A stretch of 36,803 nt of DNA from Candidatus Zixiibacteriota bacterium. GTDB lineage: Bacteria; UBP14; UBA6098. The stretch is from contig DSAF01000137.1 of assembly GCA_011388305.1 (NCBI GenBank), forward strand, positions 1 to 36,803, read 5' to 3'. This document shows positions 18,421 to 27,400 of this stretch, one piece after another (the stretch's first letter is position 1; every line of letters starts with the position of its first letter). Both the position numbers and the translations under genes were made by a program. The notes beneath the pieces were generated by a model. The model was not told the origin of the DNA, made no database searches, and saw nothing but the letters and a program-made list of their open reading frames with translations.

Positions 18421-19662
18421 TTACAAACTACGCGAGGTAATGAAATGCTCCGCGTCATCGAGAGTGTGGACTTCGCCGGAAAGCTCGGCATATCTTAGTT
18501 CTGAGAGGATTGTAGCTACTTTTTCGGCGGGAATATCTTTCACAATTTCGCCGAGTGCACTGCCCCTTAAGAATCTGGGTGCGCCTAAATTCGGAAACCG
18601 CCGCGCGAGACGAGTCTCTAATCGAACGTCCGGAGCAACGAGCGCAGTCAGCTTCCGCACGGTAGAAAGTTCGGGCGAGTCCGCCAGCGCGGTCGATAGC
18701 GCTTTGGTTAAGTTGTCGAAGTCAAGCGCTAACCGAATGCCGTCGAGAATGCGCGAAATTTTTTCGCGCTCTGCCTTCGGGAATTTCAATCGTTCGAGTT
18801 TTTTATCAACTTCAATACGTAAGTCTTTATTTTTCAATTCGATAGGCGCGAGAAAAATTGCCCACATCCCTGCGCGGGAGATTCCGTGCACTGCCGCACT
18901 ATTGAGAAGCGCTACCCGACGAGCCAATTCGATGTCATCGCCATCGAACTCTTCGCCGAAAATCGCGCACCAAATGCCGAGCTTGATGAGCAGTTCCAAG
19001 CCATTCCCCGAATGACTGCACTCGAGGATCCCGCCGATTTCACCGCGAACTCTCTCTGCAGATAACGTCTTGACGCCGTTTGCGAGTTTCTCTATTGCAA
19101 CAGCGTCATCGGACGACAGCTTAAAATCCAGCCTTGTCGCAAAGCGCACTGCCCGAAGTATGCGAAGTTTGTCCTCCTCATATCGCCTTATCGGTTCGCC
19201 TATCGCGCGTATTGTTCTCGCTGACAAATCCGCGACGCCTCCCACGAGATCGACGACCTCCAACGTGATCGGGCGCACGGCGAGTGCGTTAATCGTGAAA
19301 TCGCGACGCCGAACATCACGCTCAAACGAGTCGGTCAGGCGCACCTCGCAGTGTCTGCCATCGCAGGATGCTTCCTCACGGAAGCGCGCGATTTCGATAG
19401 TTCCGTGCTCGGATGGCACACGATAGACGGAGTATTTGCAAAAGCCCCACGGTCGGGCGTTCGGAATTAGCTTCTCCAGTTCTTCGGACGGGCAAGCCGT
19501 GCACAAATCCACATCCGGAGAGGGAATTTCCAGAAGCGCATCGCGGACGGCGCCGCCCACGACGAGCGACTCAAATCCTGCGCGCTGGAGCTTTTCGGCG
19601 ATGTCGAGCGCAAGAATAAACTGAACCCGCGAGACCTCGTTCTCCGGAATGCGAAGCCTCAC
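18421..19662 (-). CDS. CCA tRNA nucleotidyltransferase / poly(A) polymerase family protein
   Basis: LVVGGAVRDALLEIPSPDVDLCTACP, RDFTINALAV, EEDKLRILRAVRFATRLDF. Family motifs clear; CCA-adding versus poly(A) polymerase specificity cannot be decided by eye. Confidence 0.88.
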   Translation of the reverse strand: MRLRIPENEVSRVQFILALDIAEKLQRAGFESLVVGGAVRDALLEIPSPDVDLCTACPSEELEKLIPNARPWGFCKYSVYRVPSEHGTIEIARFREEASCDGRHCEVRLTDSFERDVRRRDFTINALAVRPITLEVVDLVGGVADLSARTIRAIGEPIRRYEEDKLRILRAVRFATRLDFKLSSDDAVAIEKLANGVKTLSAERVRGEIGGILECSHSGNGLELLIKLGIWCAIFGEEFDGDDIELARRVALLNSAAVHGISRAGMWAIFLAPIELKNKDLRIEVDKKLERLKFPKAEREKISRILDGIRLALDFDNLTKALSTALADSPELSTVRKLTALVAPDVRLETRLARRFPNLGAPRFLRGSALGEIVKDIPAEKVATILSELRYAELSGEVHTLDDAEHFITSRSL

Positions 19663-20516
19663 TTGCCCGCCCCGATAATCGCGATAGCCCGCTTGACAGA
19701 ATTGCCCTCGGAGTCACTCGCGAAAACGATATACACGCCGGCGGGAAGGCGTTTTCCGCGGTCGTCTGTGCCGTCCCACTCAATGTTGAAGCCGACCGGA
19801 TCCTCCGGCCGCGCGAGAATTCGGTGGGAAACGCCGCTCCGGTCGTAAATCCTCACAAGGAGGCCGCTCCCCGGAAGTGCGACGCGAATATGCGCAACCT
19901 CCCTCGAAGGGTCGAACGGGTTAGGCGAGATTTCGATACTATCTTCCCCCTCCGGCTTGCCCCAAATAGCATTCGGGCAACCGGGAGTGCTCCCGGCAGG
20001 GCAACAGACGATCTCCGTCCCGCCGATAGTAGTCACCTCGGCGGAGATGTCGTATGTCATGCAATCGCCGAAGTCGGCCTTGACGTAGGTAATTAAATGC
20101 CGTTCCCTGCCCTCGGGGTCGTGGAGGCGAACGAGGTCGCGGTCATTGTTGAGAATCGGCCATCCGCTGGGACGTATGATAAATGCGCCCTCGCAAAGCG
20201 TGTCGGCGAAAATATCGGGGTTTTGGCAGAGGACGGCGAACTGCCCGGGATGCAGGGTGCAAGGGGGAATCGTCCGAAGGGCAAGCTCATCGCCGAGTTG
20301 CCAACCGGTCAAATCTACGGGAGAATCGCTTTGATTATATATCTCAACCCATTCCGGAAGCCCGCTCGACTGGATGAACATGAACTCGGTAATCGCAATC
20401 GGCCAGCCGGGGATAATGTCCTCGGCGGAAGCGACAAGCGGTATATATAATGTAAGGAATAGAATCGCGAATTGCGGAATAATTCGTCTGCCGAATTTGC
20501 GTTTTCGATGCATCAT
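19659..20516 (-). CDS. Secreted lamin-tail-domain protein with C-terminal FlgD/T9SS-CTD-like Ig segment
   Basis: Signal peptide, then AITEFMFIQSSGLPEWVEIYNQSDSPVDLTGWQLGDE (lamin-tail), and C-terminal ISPNPFDPSREVAHIRVALPGSGLLVRIYDRSGV...FNIEWDGTDDRGKRLPAGVYIVFA. Confidence 0.8.
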   Translation of the reverse strand: MMHRKRKFGRRIIPQFAILFLTLYIPLVASAEDIIPGWPIAITEFMFIQSSGLPEWVEIYNQSDSPVDLTGWQLGDELALRTIPPCTLHPGQFAVLCQNPDIFADTLCEGAFIIRPSGWPILNNDRDLVRLHDPEGRERHLITYVKADFGDCMTYDISAEVTTIGGTEIVCCPAGSTPGCPNAIWGKPEGEDSIEISPNPFDPSREVAHIRVALPGSGLLVRIYDRSGVSHRILARPEDPVGFNIEWDGTDDRGKRLPAGVYIVFASDSEGNSVKRAIAIIGAGK

Positions 20517-21037
20517 TCCGTATCGTCTTGAGCTTCGAGCAACTTACCGGAAATTAGATATTCCTGAAATGTCAAATCTCGATACCAATATCCGCCGACA
20601 TATTGAAGAATCGTAGTGAACTGCTGTGCATCGACATAGCCGGGAAGCGCGGCGACTACTTCGCCGGTAGTGTCGATAAAAGTCGTGTATGGCACGCCTC
20701 TTCCAGCGAAGATTGCCGCGATTTCGCGTTCTGCAAGCTGTCTGCCCATCCAATCGATTCGGCGGTTCGAGGCGATGTTCAGCTTCGCCCCGATGAAGCC
20801 CTCATCCAAAATGCCGAGGACTGTCGTGTCTTTGAATGTAGAGTTGTCCATTCTACGGCACCAACCGCAACCTAATGAATAGAAATTGATTACGAGGTGC
20901 TTTCCCTCGGACATTGCCAGCGGATATGCCTCGGCGAAATCGAGCCATTTCCAGGCGGAGTCTTCCGCCGCCGAAGCAGTAAAAGCCATAGAGGCAAGCA
21001 CGAACACAATTAGCAATATACGAACTTTATTTTTCAT
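20513..21037 (-). CDS. Secreted thioredoxin-fold protein
   Basis: Signal peptide MKNKVRILLIVFVLASMAFTASA, then HLVINFYSLGCGWCRRMDNSTFKD (CxxC) and GVPYTTFIDTTGEVVAALPGYVDAQQF (cis-Pro region). Confidence 0.82.
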   Translation of the reverse strand: MKNKVRILLIVFVLASMAFTASAAEDSAWKWLDFAEAYPLAMSEGKHLVINFYSLGCGWCRRMDNSTFKDTTVLGILDEGFIGAKLNIASNRRIDWMGRQLAEREIAAIFAGRGVPYTTFIDTTGEVVAALPGYVDAQQFTTILQYVGGYWYRDLTFQEYLISGKLLEAQDDTE

Positions 21038-21044
21038 GGCAGTT

Positions 21045-21072
21045 ATTATACTTATAGCCCCGCTAATGTCAA
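21045..21072 (-). promoter_or_regulatory. Sigma70-type promoter close to the thioredoxin-fold gene start
   Basis: Minus strand TTGACA - 16 nt - TATAAT, with only 7 nt between the -10 and the ATG at 21037. Confidence 0.65.
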
Positions 21073-21234
21073 ACCAAATCCCTCGGCGGCCTCAAAATTT
21101 GCCTTTCGGATGTATCAGTCGCGCGATACGGGCGTGACCGCTTTTCATAGTGAATAAATATCGCAGAGTCAACGCGATAGCGCGTTTTAGATTTTTGGGC
21201 GATAGGCTCTCGGTCTCGTTCTGTCGGAGAAGCC

Positions 21235-21642
21235 CTACTTCGAACGCGCGATTAGGTCGGCGATAATCGGTTCGAGACGCTTCGATGTCTCGCGTGCGGT
21301 GAGGCGAATCATGGCGATTGTCGTGGCGACATCGAACACGGCGACCAATATGCCGAAATCGGCCACGAGAGCGATATATATGTTAATCCTTTTCCCCTGA
21401 TGAAAAACGCCGGTGAATTCCTTTTCGCCCACGACCGATGCTAACGCCTGTGTGCTCGCGAAAGAGCCGGCGGTTAGTGCGGCCAGCGACTGAACATCGA
21501 CGCCGGCGAAATCGCCCCTGCGCGAGAGTATCATGCCGTTCTTGCCGACGAGCATCGCCAGCCGTGCGCCGCTTTCCTCGATGAAGCCCGTCAGGACGGA
21601 CTCCAGCTTAATCTTATCGCTCTCCAAAATGACTAAATTCAA
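21235..21642 (-). CDS. Roadblock/LC7 (MglB-like) protein
   Basis: 135 aa, GARLAMLVGKNGMILSRRGDFAGVDVQSLAALTAGSFASTQALASVVGEKEFTGVFHQGKRINIYIALVADFGILVAVFD matches the roadblock pattern. Directly downstream of the MglA-like gene, GGGGGAG Shine-Dalgarno. Confidence 0.88.
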   Translation of the reverse strand: MNLVILESDKIKLESVLTGFIEESGARLAMLVGKNGMILSRRGDFAGVDVQSLAALTAGSFASTQALASVVGEKEFTGVFHQGKRINIYIALVADFGILVAVFDVATTIAMIRLTARETSKRLEPIIADLIARSK

Positions 21643-21650
21643 AACTCCCC

Positions 21651-22250
21651 CTATTTCTTGATGTCTTTGAGGATTTTCGCCACGACCATGCGAGTGATAT
21701 AGTTCAACACCTCGAAAACGCCCTTGCCCTCGGTCGCCACGGCCTCGAACGAGGGGACTTTGAACTCCTCACGATTGAGAAGATATTCCATATACTCCGG
21801 CCTTGCCGCATCGGCGAGGTCGCGTTTGTTATATTCGAGGATATAGGGAATATCGCTAAGTTTGACGCCTTCTTCGAGAAGATTCTCTTTGAGGTTCGTG
21901 AAGGAATCGACATTGTCCTTCTGGCGCGACCACTGCGAATCCGCGACAAACACTACGCCATCGGCGCCCTGAAGCACGAGCTTTCGCGTGGCGTTATACT
22001 GCACCTGTCCTGGGACAGTATAAAGCTGAAATTTCGCTTTGAAGCCGGGGATAATGTCAGTCTCCAACGGGAGGAAGTCGAAATACAGCGTCCGGTCGCC
22101 CTCCGTAGCGATGGACACCATATCCGTGAGATTCTTGCTCATTATTCGCTGATGTATGTAAAGCAAATTCGTCGTCTTGCCGGACATGCCCGGACCGTAA
22201 TAGACGATTTTAACCGTTACCTCTTTATCGGCTACGCTAATCTGCGCCAT
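21651..22250 (-). CDS. MglA-like Ras-family small GTPase
   Basis: VKIVYYGPGMSGKTTNLLYIHQRI (P-loop), DRTLYFDFLPLET, YTVPGQVQYNATRKLVLQGADGVVFVADSQ, EYNKRDL (NKxD). GAGGGG Shine-Dalgarno. Confidence 0.93.
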   Translation of the reverse strand: MAQISVADKEVTVKIVYYGPGMSGKTTNLLYIHQRIMSKNLTDMVSIATEGDRTLYFDFLPLETDIIPGFKAKFQLYTVPGQVQYNATRKLVLQGADGVVFVADSQWSRQKDNVDSFTNLKENLLEEGVKLSDIPYILEYNKRDLADAARPEYMEYLLNREEFKVPSFEAVATEGKGVFEVLNYITRMVVAKILKDIKK

Positions 22251-22285
22251 ATAGACCCCTCATAAAAATCAAAGCCCCTCAACGC

Positions 22286-24316
22286 CTAACTCTGTTTTTC
22301 GCCTAATGTCTTCTCGTCAAAACCGATTTTCTCGGATAGTTCCTCGGCTTCGGAAGCCCATTTGGAATCTTCACGGTTTTCGGGCATTTTCTCTATCAAT
22401 ATCTCCGGCGAAACCTGTTGCATAATGTCAGCCAGCGGAATCAGCAGGGTCAGCTCCTGAAGGTTTCTGCCCTGCTCGGCGGAGATGAAATTAACCAGCT
22501 CGATGGGCACTTGGTTGTATATGTAATCCGCCGTAAGCTCGATTTTTCCGGTCTCGAGTTGGTCAATAATCATCGAGAGCGGCACCTGCAACTTGTAATC
22601 CGAGCCGCGCCGAAGTAGCTTATTCAGCACAGCGGAAGCCTCGCTGGTTTTGCCGTAGTCGATAATCCTGCGAACGGAGATTGTCACCGTGTCCGAAGGC
22701 TTCTCCGCGAGGCCTTTACCGGCGGGCTTGGTCTTGCCTTTTTTATCGGTCTCTTTTGCCGGTGGCTTTTCGTCCTCGGCGGGTTCAAGAGGAAGGCCGG
22801 GGGCTTGTTCGGATTCCTCGTCCGGCATTCCCGGAAAATCCGGAAGCGGCGGGAGGTCATCGAGCGAGACGATTGGTTTCTCATCGAACGATAAATCCGG
22901 AAGGTCGCTATCGCCCAAAGACTTAAGGAACTCATCGAGATCGGGCTTTTCTTCTTCCGGCGGTTCGGCCTGCTCGTCCATTTCGTCGATAAAAGATACT
23001 TCTTCGGCAATTCCGTTGGGCAGTTCGATTTCATCCTTAGGAGGCTCCACCTCCGGAAGAGGCGGCTGTTCGTCGATTGGCGGAAGCGGCGGCGGCGGAA
23101 TATCGCCGATGAGTTCTTCGATATCGACTGCGTCTTCGGCGGGAGGTTCCTCGGGCAGAGGCGGTTCCTCCGGTTGTTTCTGAACTGGTGGCTCGCCTTC
23201 CGGTTTCTTGGATGGCATCTCGACTTCCAGTTCAGGAAGGCCAAGCTCGGGGGCCTCCTCTTTAGGCAACTCCTCGGCACCGGGAATTTCGAATGCGGGT
23301 AACTCGATTTCGTCCGGCAAAATCTCCGGTGAGGGCTGTTCGGGAGGCGTTTCGAGCTTTAGCTTCTTAGGCTCGGCGCCGAACATTTCAAGGGCTTCAT
23401 TCGGCTCATCGGGAAGTAGCGGCTTTATTTCCTCCGAAACTTCGAGTTCGGCAAGCTCTTTGAGTAGCTCGTCTCCGCTCTCGCCTGCGCTATCTTTGAG
23501 GGACTCCTCTTCGCCCAAAAGCTCTATAGGCTCAGGCTCCTTGTCGCCCTCGCCGAAGAAGCTCTTTCCGTTAAGCTCCCCGAGAAGTGCTTTGAGTTCG
23601 GCGTCCAATTCATCGGATGGTGATGGCTTTTGGGACTCGGGTGTTTCCGTCTTTGGTTTTTCTTGGGGCTTCTTCTCGGTCTCAAACTCCTCGGCCAAAT
23701 CCTCCAAGCCAAGCTCTTTCAGCAATTCGGAAGATATTTCGCCCGATGATTTCCCCTTCTCGACAATTTCCGATGCCTCTTCTTCAGAGCTAAAATCTTC
23801 GAGCCACTCCGGCGGCAATTTCGTTTTCGGCGGCGGAGGTGGAAGATTAGCGGTTTTGGGCTTGGCGGCTTCTTCTTTTTCGGCCTTCTCGCGCTCGACC
23901 TTTTCGGTTATCACCGCAACAAGTAATGGATATGCCAAACATGGCGAGAGAAGAACTTGAACGATGAAAACATAATTGTTTATATAAAGAGCATTGAAGA
24001 AGTATTCTCCGAAGCCTTCGTGTAGTTGGGCAAAGAGCATGAAAAGAACGGTGCCTATCATTATCGAGAAGAGCAACCTGAAAAAGAGGATTATCAAGAA
24101 GCCTTGAACCCAAAGATTTGGTTTGATTTTGTAATTTGAAAAGAGGAACAGGGACACGAGATAGACGACAAGCTCGAAAAGCACTTTAAAGCCTATTGGG
24201 AACTCCAGCACCGGAAGAGTTCTCGATGCGGAGAACAATGCCGCCGAGAGCGCCACTCCCACGAGGAACACTACCACGACTATAATCAATGAGGTTTTCG
24301 TGCTCAAGTTCTGCAT
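22286..24316 (-). CDS. Multi-TM membrane protein with about 380-aa Pro/Glu-rich linker and conserved-looking C-terminal domain
   Basis: Several N-terminal TM helices, linker such as PPLPEEPPAEDAVDIEELIGDIPPPPLPPIDEQPPLPEVEPPKDEIELP, then DTVTISVRRIIDYGKTSEASAVLNKLLRRGSDYKLQVPLSMIIDQLETGKIEL...TLLIPLADIMQQVSPEIL. First gene of the MglA/MglB operon. Confidence 0.8.
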   Translation of the reverse strand: MQNLSTKTSLIIVVVVFLVGVALSAALFSASRTLPVLEFPIGFKVLFELVVYLVSLFLFSNYKIKPNLWVQGFLIILFFRLLFSIMIGTVLFMLFAQLHEGFGEYFFNALYINNYVFIVQVLLSPCLAYPLLVAVITEKVEREKAEKEEAAKPKTANLPPPPPKTKLPPEWLEDFSSEEEASEIVEKGKSSGEISSELLKELGLEDLAEEFETEKKPQEKPKTETPESQKPSPSDELDAELKALLGELNGKSFFGEGDKEPEPIELLGEEESLKDSAGESGDELLKELAELEVSEEIKPLLPDEPNEALEMFGAEPKKLKLETPPEQPSPEILPDEIELPAFEIPGAEELPKEEAPELGLPELEVEMPSKKPEGEPPVQKQPEEPPLPEEPPAEDAVDIEELIGDIPPPPLPPIDEQPPLPEVEPPKDEIELPNGIAEEVSFIDEMDEQAEPPEEEKPDLDEFLKSLGDSDLPDLSFDEKPIVSLDDLPPLPDFPGMPDEESEQAPGLPLEPAEDEKPPAKETDKKGKTKPAGKGLAEKPSDTVTISVRRIIDYGKTSEASAVLNKLLRRGSDYKLQVPLSMIIDQLETGKIELTADYIYNQVPIELVNFISAEQGRNLQELTLLIPLADIMQQVSPEILIEKMPENREDSKWASEAEELSEKIGFDEKTLGEKQS

Positions 24317-24341
24317 AGCCCGATTAAGTTAGTTGTGCGGA

Positions 24342-24369
24342 ATAATACGCACTCTGTTCAAAATGTCAA
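24342..24369 (-). promoter_or_regulatory. Sigma70-type promoter of the MglA/MglB operon
   Basis: Minus strand TTGACA (24364-24369) - 16 nt - TATTAT (24342-24347), 25 nt before the ATG. Confidence 0.65.
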
Positions 24370-24380
24370 ACATTTTGAAC
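24356..24380. repeat. 25-nt inverted repeat overlapping the operon promoter
   Basis: GTTCAAAATGT-CAA-ACATTTTGAAC, perfect 11-bp arms with a 3-nt centre; the -35 hexamer lies at the centre. Confidence 0.8.
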
Positions 24381-24461
24381 GGTCAAGTTTTCGGCGATTA
24401 CTATCTTATACTCGTTCCTTGCGCTTCTCCTTGCTTCTACGAATATGCCTTATAAGAACTC

Positions 24462-27400
24462 TTATGGCAACGAAATATATCCGGTAATTACGATGCCAAT
24501 CTGTTGCGGGCCGTAGGCCGTGCTCGATGTCGGCGACGACCAGCTCATCCAGAGGTTTTCGGATGTGCCGCTCTCGATGTGCCATCCGCCGCTTCCGAAT
24601 ACTTCGCTTGTCGCCCATCTAATCGTCGGCAGAACCGCATCGGCGGTAAGCCCCCATGTAGTCGGAGGAATTGCCGAGTTGTTGAACTTCGCCTTCAGAG
24701 CGAACCTGTTGGCACCCGCGCCATAACCGGCAGTCCACGGACCCGAATTAGCTATATGCAATCCGAATACCAAAGCATGACTTCCGGTGTTGTGCATGGT
24801 CATCTTCTCCGAGGCATCCATCGCGGCTGTTTCGTTGAGTCCTACATCGCCGATTCGCCATGCGGCCGTATCTACGGAGAATTCCAGCACAACGATTCCC
24901 TGAAGGTATTCGGCGATGATGAGTTCCGCCGTATCCACCGGCGAGAACTCGAGCACAGGCTCCGTTCCACCGGCGCTCCATCTGTCGAAAGTCCAGAGCG
25001 TGTCGGCTCTTCCGTCTGGCGTTGAGACCTCGATATTCGCAGTCGCGCCGATGTCATACCAGCGCAATGCTTCGGAGACGTCCGTATAATATGTCGATTC
25101 GAACTTTATCCATCCAGTCGCCTGAAGCGGGTTCTTCTGGACGGTCAGCGCAAACTGGCGCTGGTATGTCGCCGTAAGGCTATCCGTGCCGGCGACAGGT
25201 CCGATATTGTGCGTCCTCGCGCCGCCATCCGACCAGCCCGTCCAACGGAAACGCCTGCCGGCATCGATGTTGTCGATATCGCTAGCAGAAATCTGATAGA
25301 CCGCGCCGGAGTCGAGCCACGCCGTTGCCGATGCGCTCGTCTCGCCCGAGAAGACCGTCCCGCCGACAGTGAGCGTGCCGAACGTATTCCAGTCGGGGTC
25401 TTTGGCGAAGCGGTATCTGTATTGTTTCTTCATGAATGCGGTGAATACGGCGTTTTCGCAAATCGGCCCGATGGTGTGCTCTATCGCGCCGCCATCCGAC
25501 CACGAAGTGAAGACAAACAGCGAATCGCCGCCATCGGCGGTGTCTGCGGGCGTCGATGCGATAGTGCCAATCCAGCATTTGGGGACCCAAATCTCGGCGT
25601 GGCTAGTGCGGTCGAAGCTCACGCCATCGACGACGAAGCCTCCGAAGTCCTGCGCCGGCGATTTGAAGAGGTCAATTCTCACGCCGCGAACGAACCTCGC
25701 CACGGCGGTTCTCGGCGCATCGGCCATATCGATTGTCGTGGCGGTGTCGCTGGCATCGGCGAATATCGCGCCCTCGGGAATCGAGAGCCAGCGGTCGAAG
25801 TAGTATGCCACGCCGCCGCTTTCGATGCGATTAGACACGACAATCTCCGCCTCGTCTGTGTAATAGCCCTCGGTGCCGAGAACTTCCGGCGCACCGCCAC
25901 CGCAACCGTCAACCGCGAGATTGAGCTTATATGCCGGCCCATCGAAGTGCCACTCTATCTCGCTCGCCTCGTCGATAACGAAGCTCGCTTCGTGGCCATC
26001 GCCCGAGCCGACGCTTCCCGTGCCGGTGTAGCTGGCGCATATCCACGCCATCCCCGGCGCGAATATATCGAGACTGTCGTTGGTTGCGTCGATTGTTGTG
26101 CCCGGCGTGAACCAAGTCGTCCCGACGGGCGGCCAAGGCGCGCCGTGCTCGGAGATTACCACCAACGGCACCATCGCCCCCCAGTTCCAAGTGATGCTCG
26201 TGGGTTGTGTGATGTCGAAGCTCACCGAATCGGCAGTGCCGCCGGGGGAAAGGTCGCCGGTGCCGAGATAGCCCGTGCAGTAGGAGCTTGTCAGCGGGTC
26301 GGGGTTTTCCACGAATGCGTGAACCGTCACGCCTGCATCGAACCAGTGCGTGCCCACCGGCGGAACGGGTGAATCCGCGCCGGAGTTGAACACGGTGAAT
26401 GCAAACTGTTGCACGAAGTTCGCCGTGAATGTCGTCTCGCTGACTGCAACAACCGTCCGCTCGCGCGATCCGCCGTCGCTCCAATTTTCGAAGCGCGCCC
26501 GCAAGCCCGCGCCCAGCGGGATTCTCTGTTTGGCGGAAATTACGTGGCTCGCGCCGGGGAGCCATGTCGTCACGAACGGCGACGGGTGCGCCGTGCCATC
26601 GACGATGACCGAGTCGCCGTAGCTATCGTTGCGAATGGTGACGGTCACCAGCTCATCGCGAAGGACAACGCCGTCCACGGTGCCGCTACCCTCGATGTCG
26701 AACACAGCCTCGTCGATCATTGTCGGGCTTATGTAAGTCCCACCGTCGGATACGATAAGGCCTATATAGATGAGCGTGTCCGGCGGGGCAACCGCTATTG
26801 GCGTCAATGAATAGGCTCTGACTCGGACGCCGGTGTCGGCCGAACGGGCGATAGGCTCTGCGCTGGTCGTCTCCCAGTCGATTACGGGGTTTTCGGCAAG
26901 TCCATGGAATGTGAGCATGTCGCCATCGAAGAAGAAGTCGAAGCCGATCGAGTCGAGCGGGACTGTCGGCAGATTCTCGTGGAGAATCACCGGAATCCAT
27001 ATCGTCGCGCCGGCCGAGGAGAACACCGAGTCAATCGGGCTAACCTCGAAGGTGCCGTATTCTGCGATTGCCGTCTCCGGCTCGGCGATAGCGATTGTCG
27101 TGGTGGAAGAGAAAATATCCGCGATGCCGTCGCCGCGCCACTTTCGGAAGTGATAGCGCGTCGCACCGTCATAAACCGGATTCTGCGCGGAGATGGGGAC
27201 ATCCCCCTGAAGATAAAATCCCGTCGCGATGAGAATCGGGTCGGCGAGGCCGCAACCCTCGGCGGAAAGATCGAGATGATAAAGCGTATCCCAGCGTGCG
27301 ATTTCCTCGATTGGTTCGGCGGGAATAGCGACGGCGGGATTGTCCGCGCCGATGTAGCTTCCCGCGCCGATGCCCTGCCAACTGTCAAAGCGATACAGAA

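Noticed and set aside
22689-23960. Ser/Gly-rich plus-strand ORFs (164 and 250 aa)
   Set aside because: Complement of the Pro/Glu-rich linker codons; SSSGG composition is exactly what the antisense of that linker yields.
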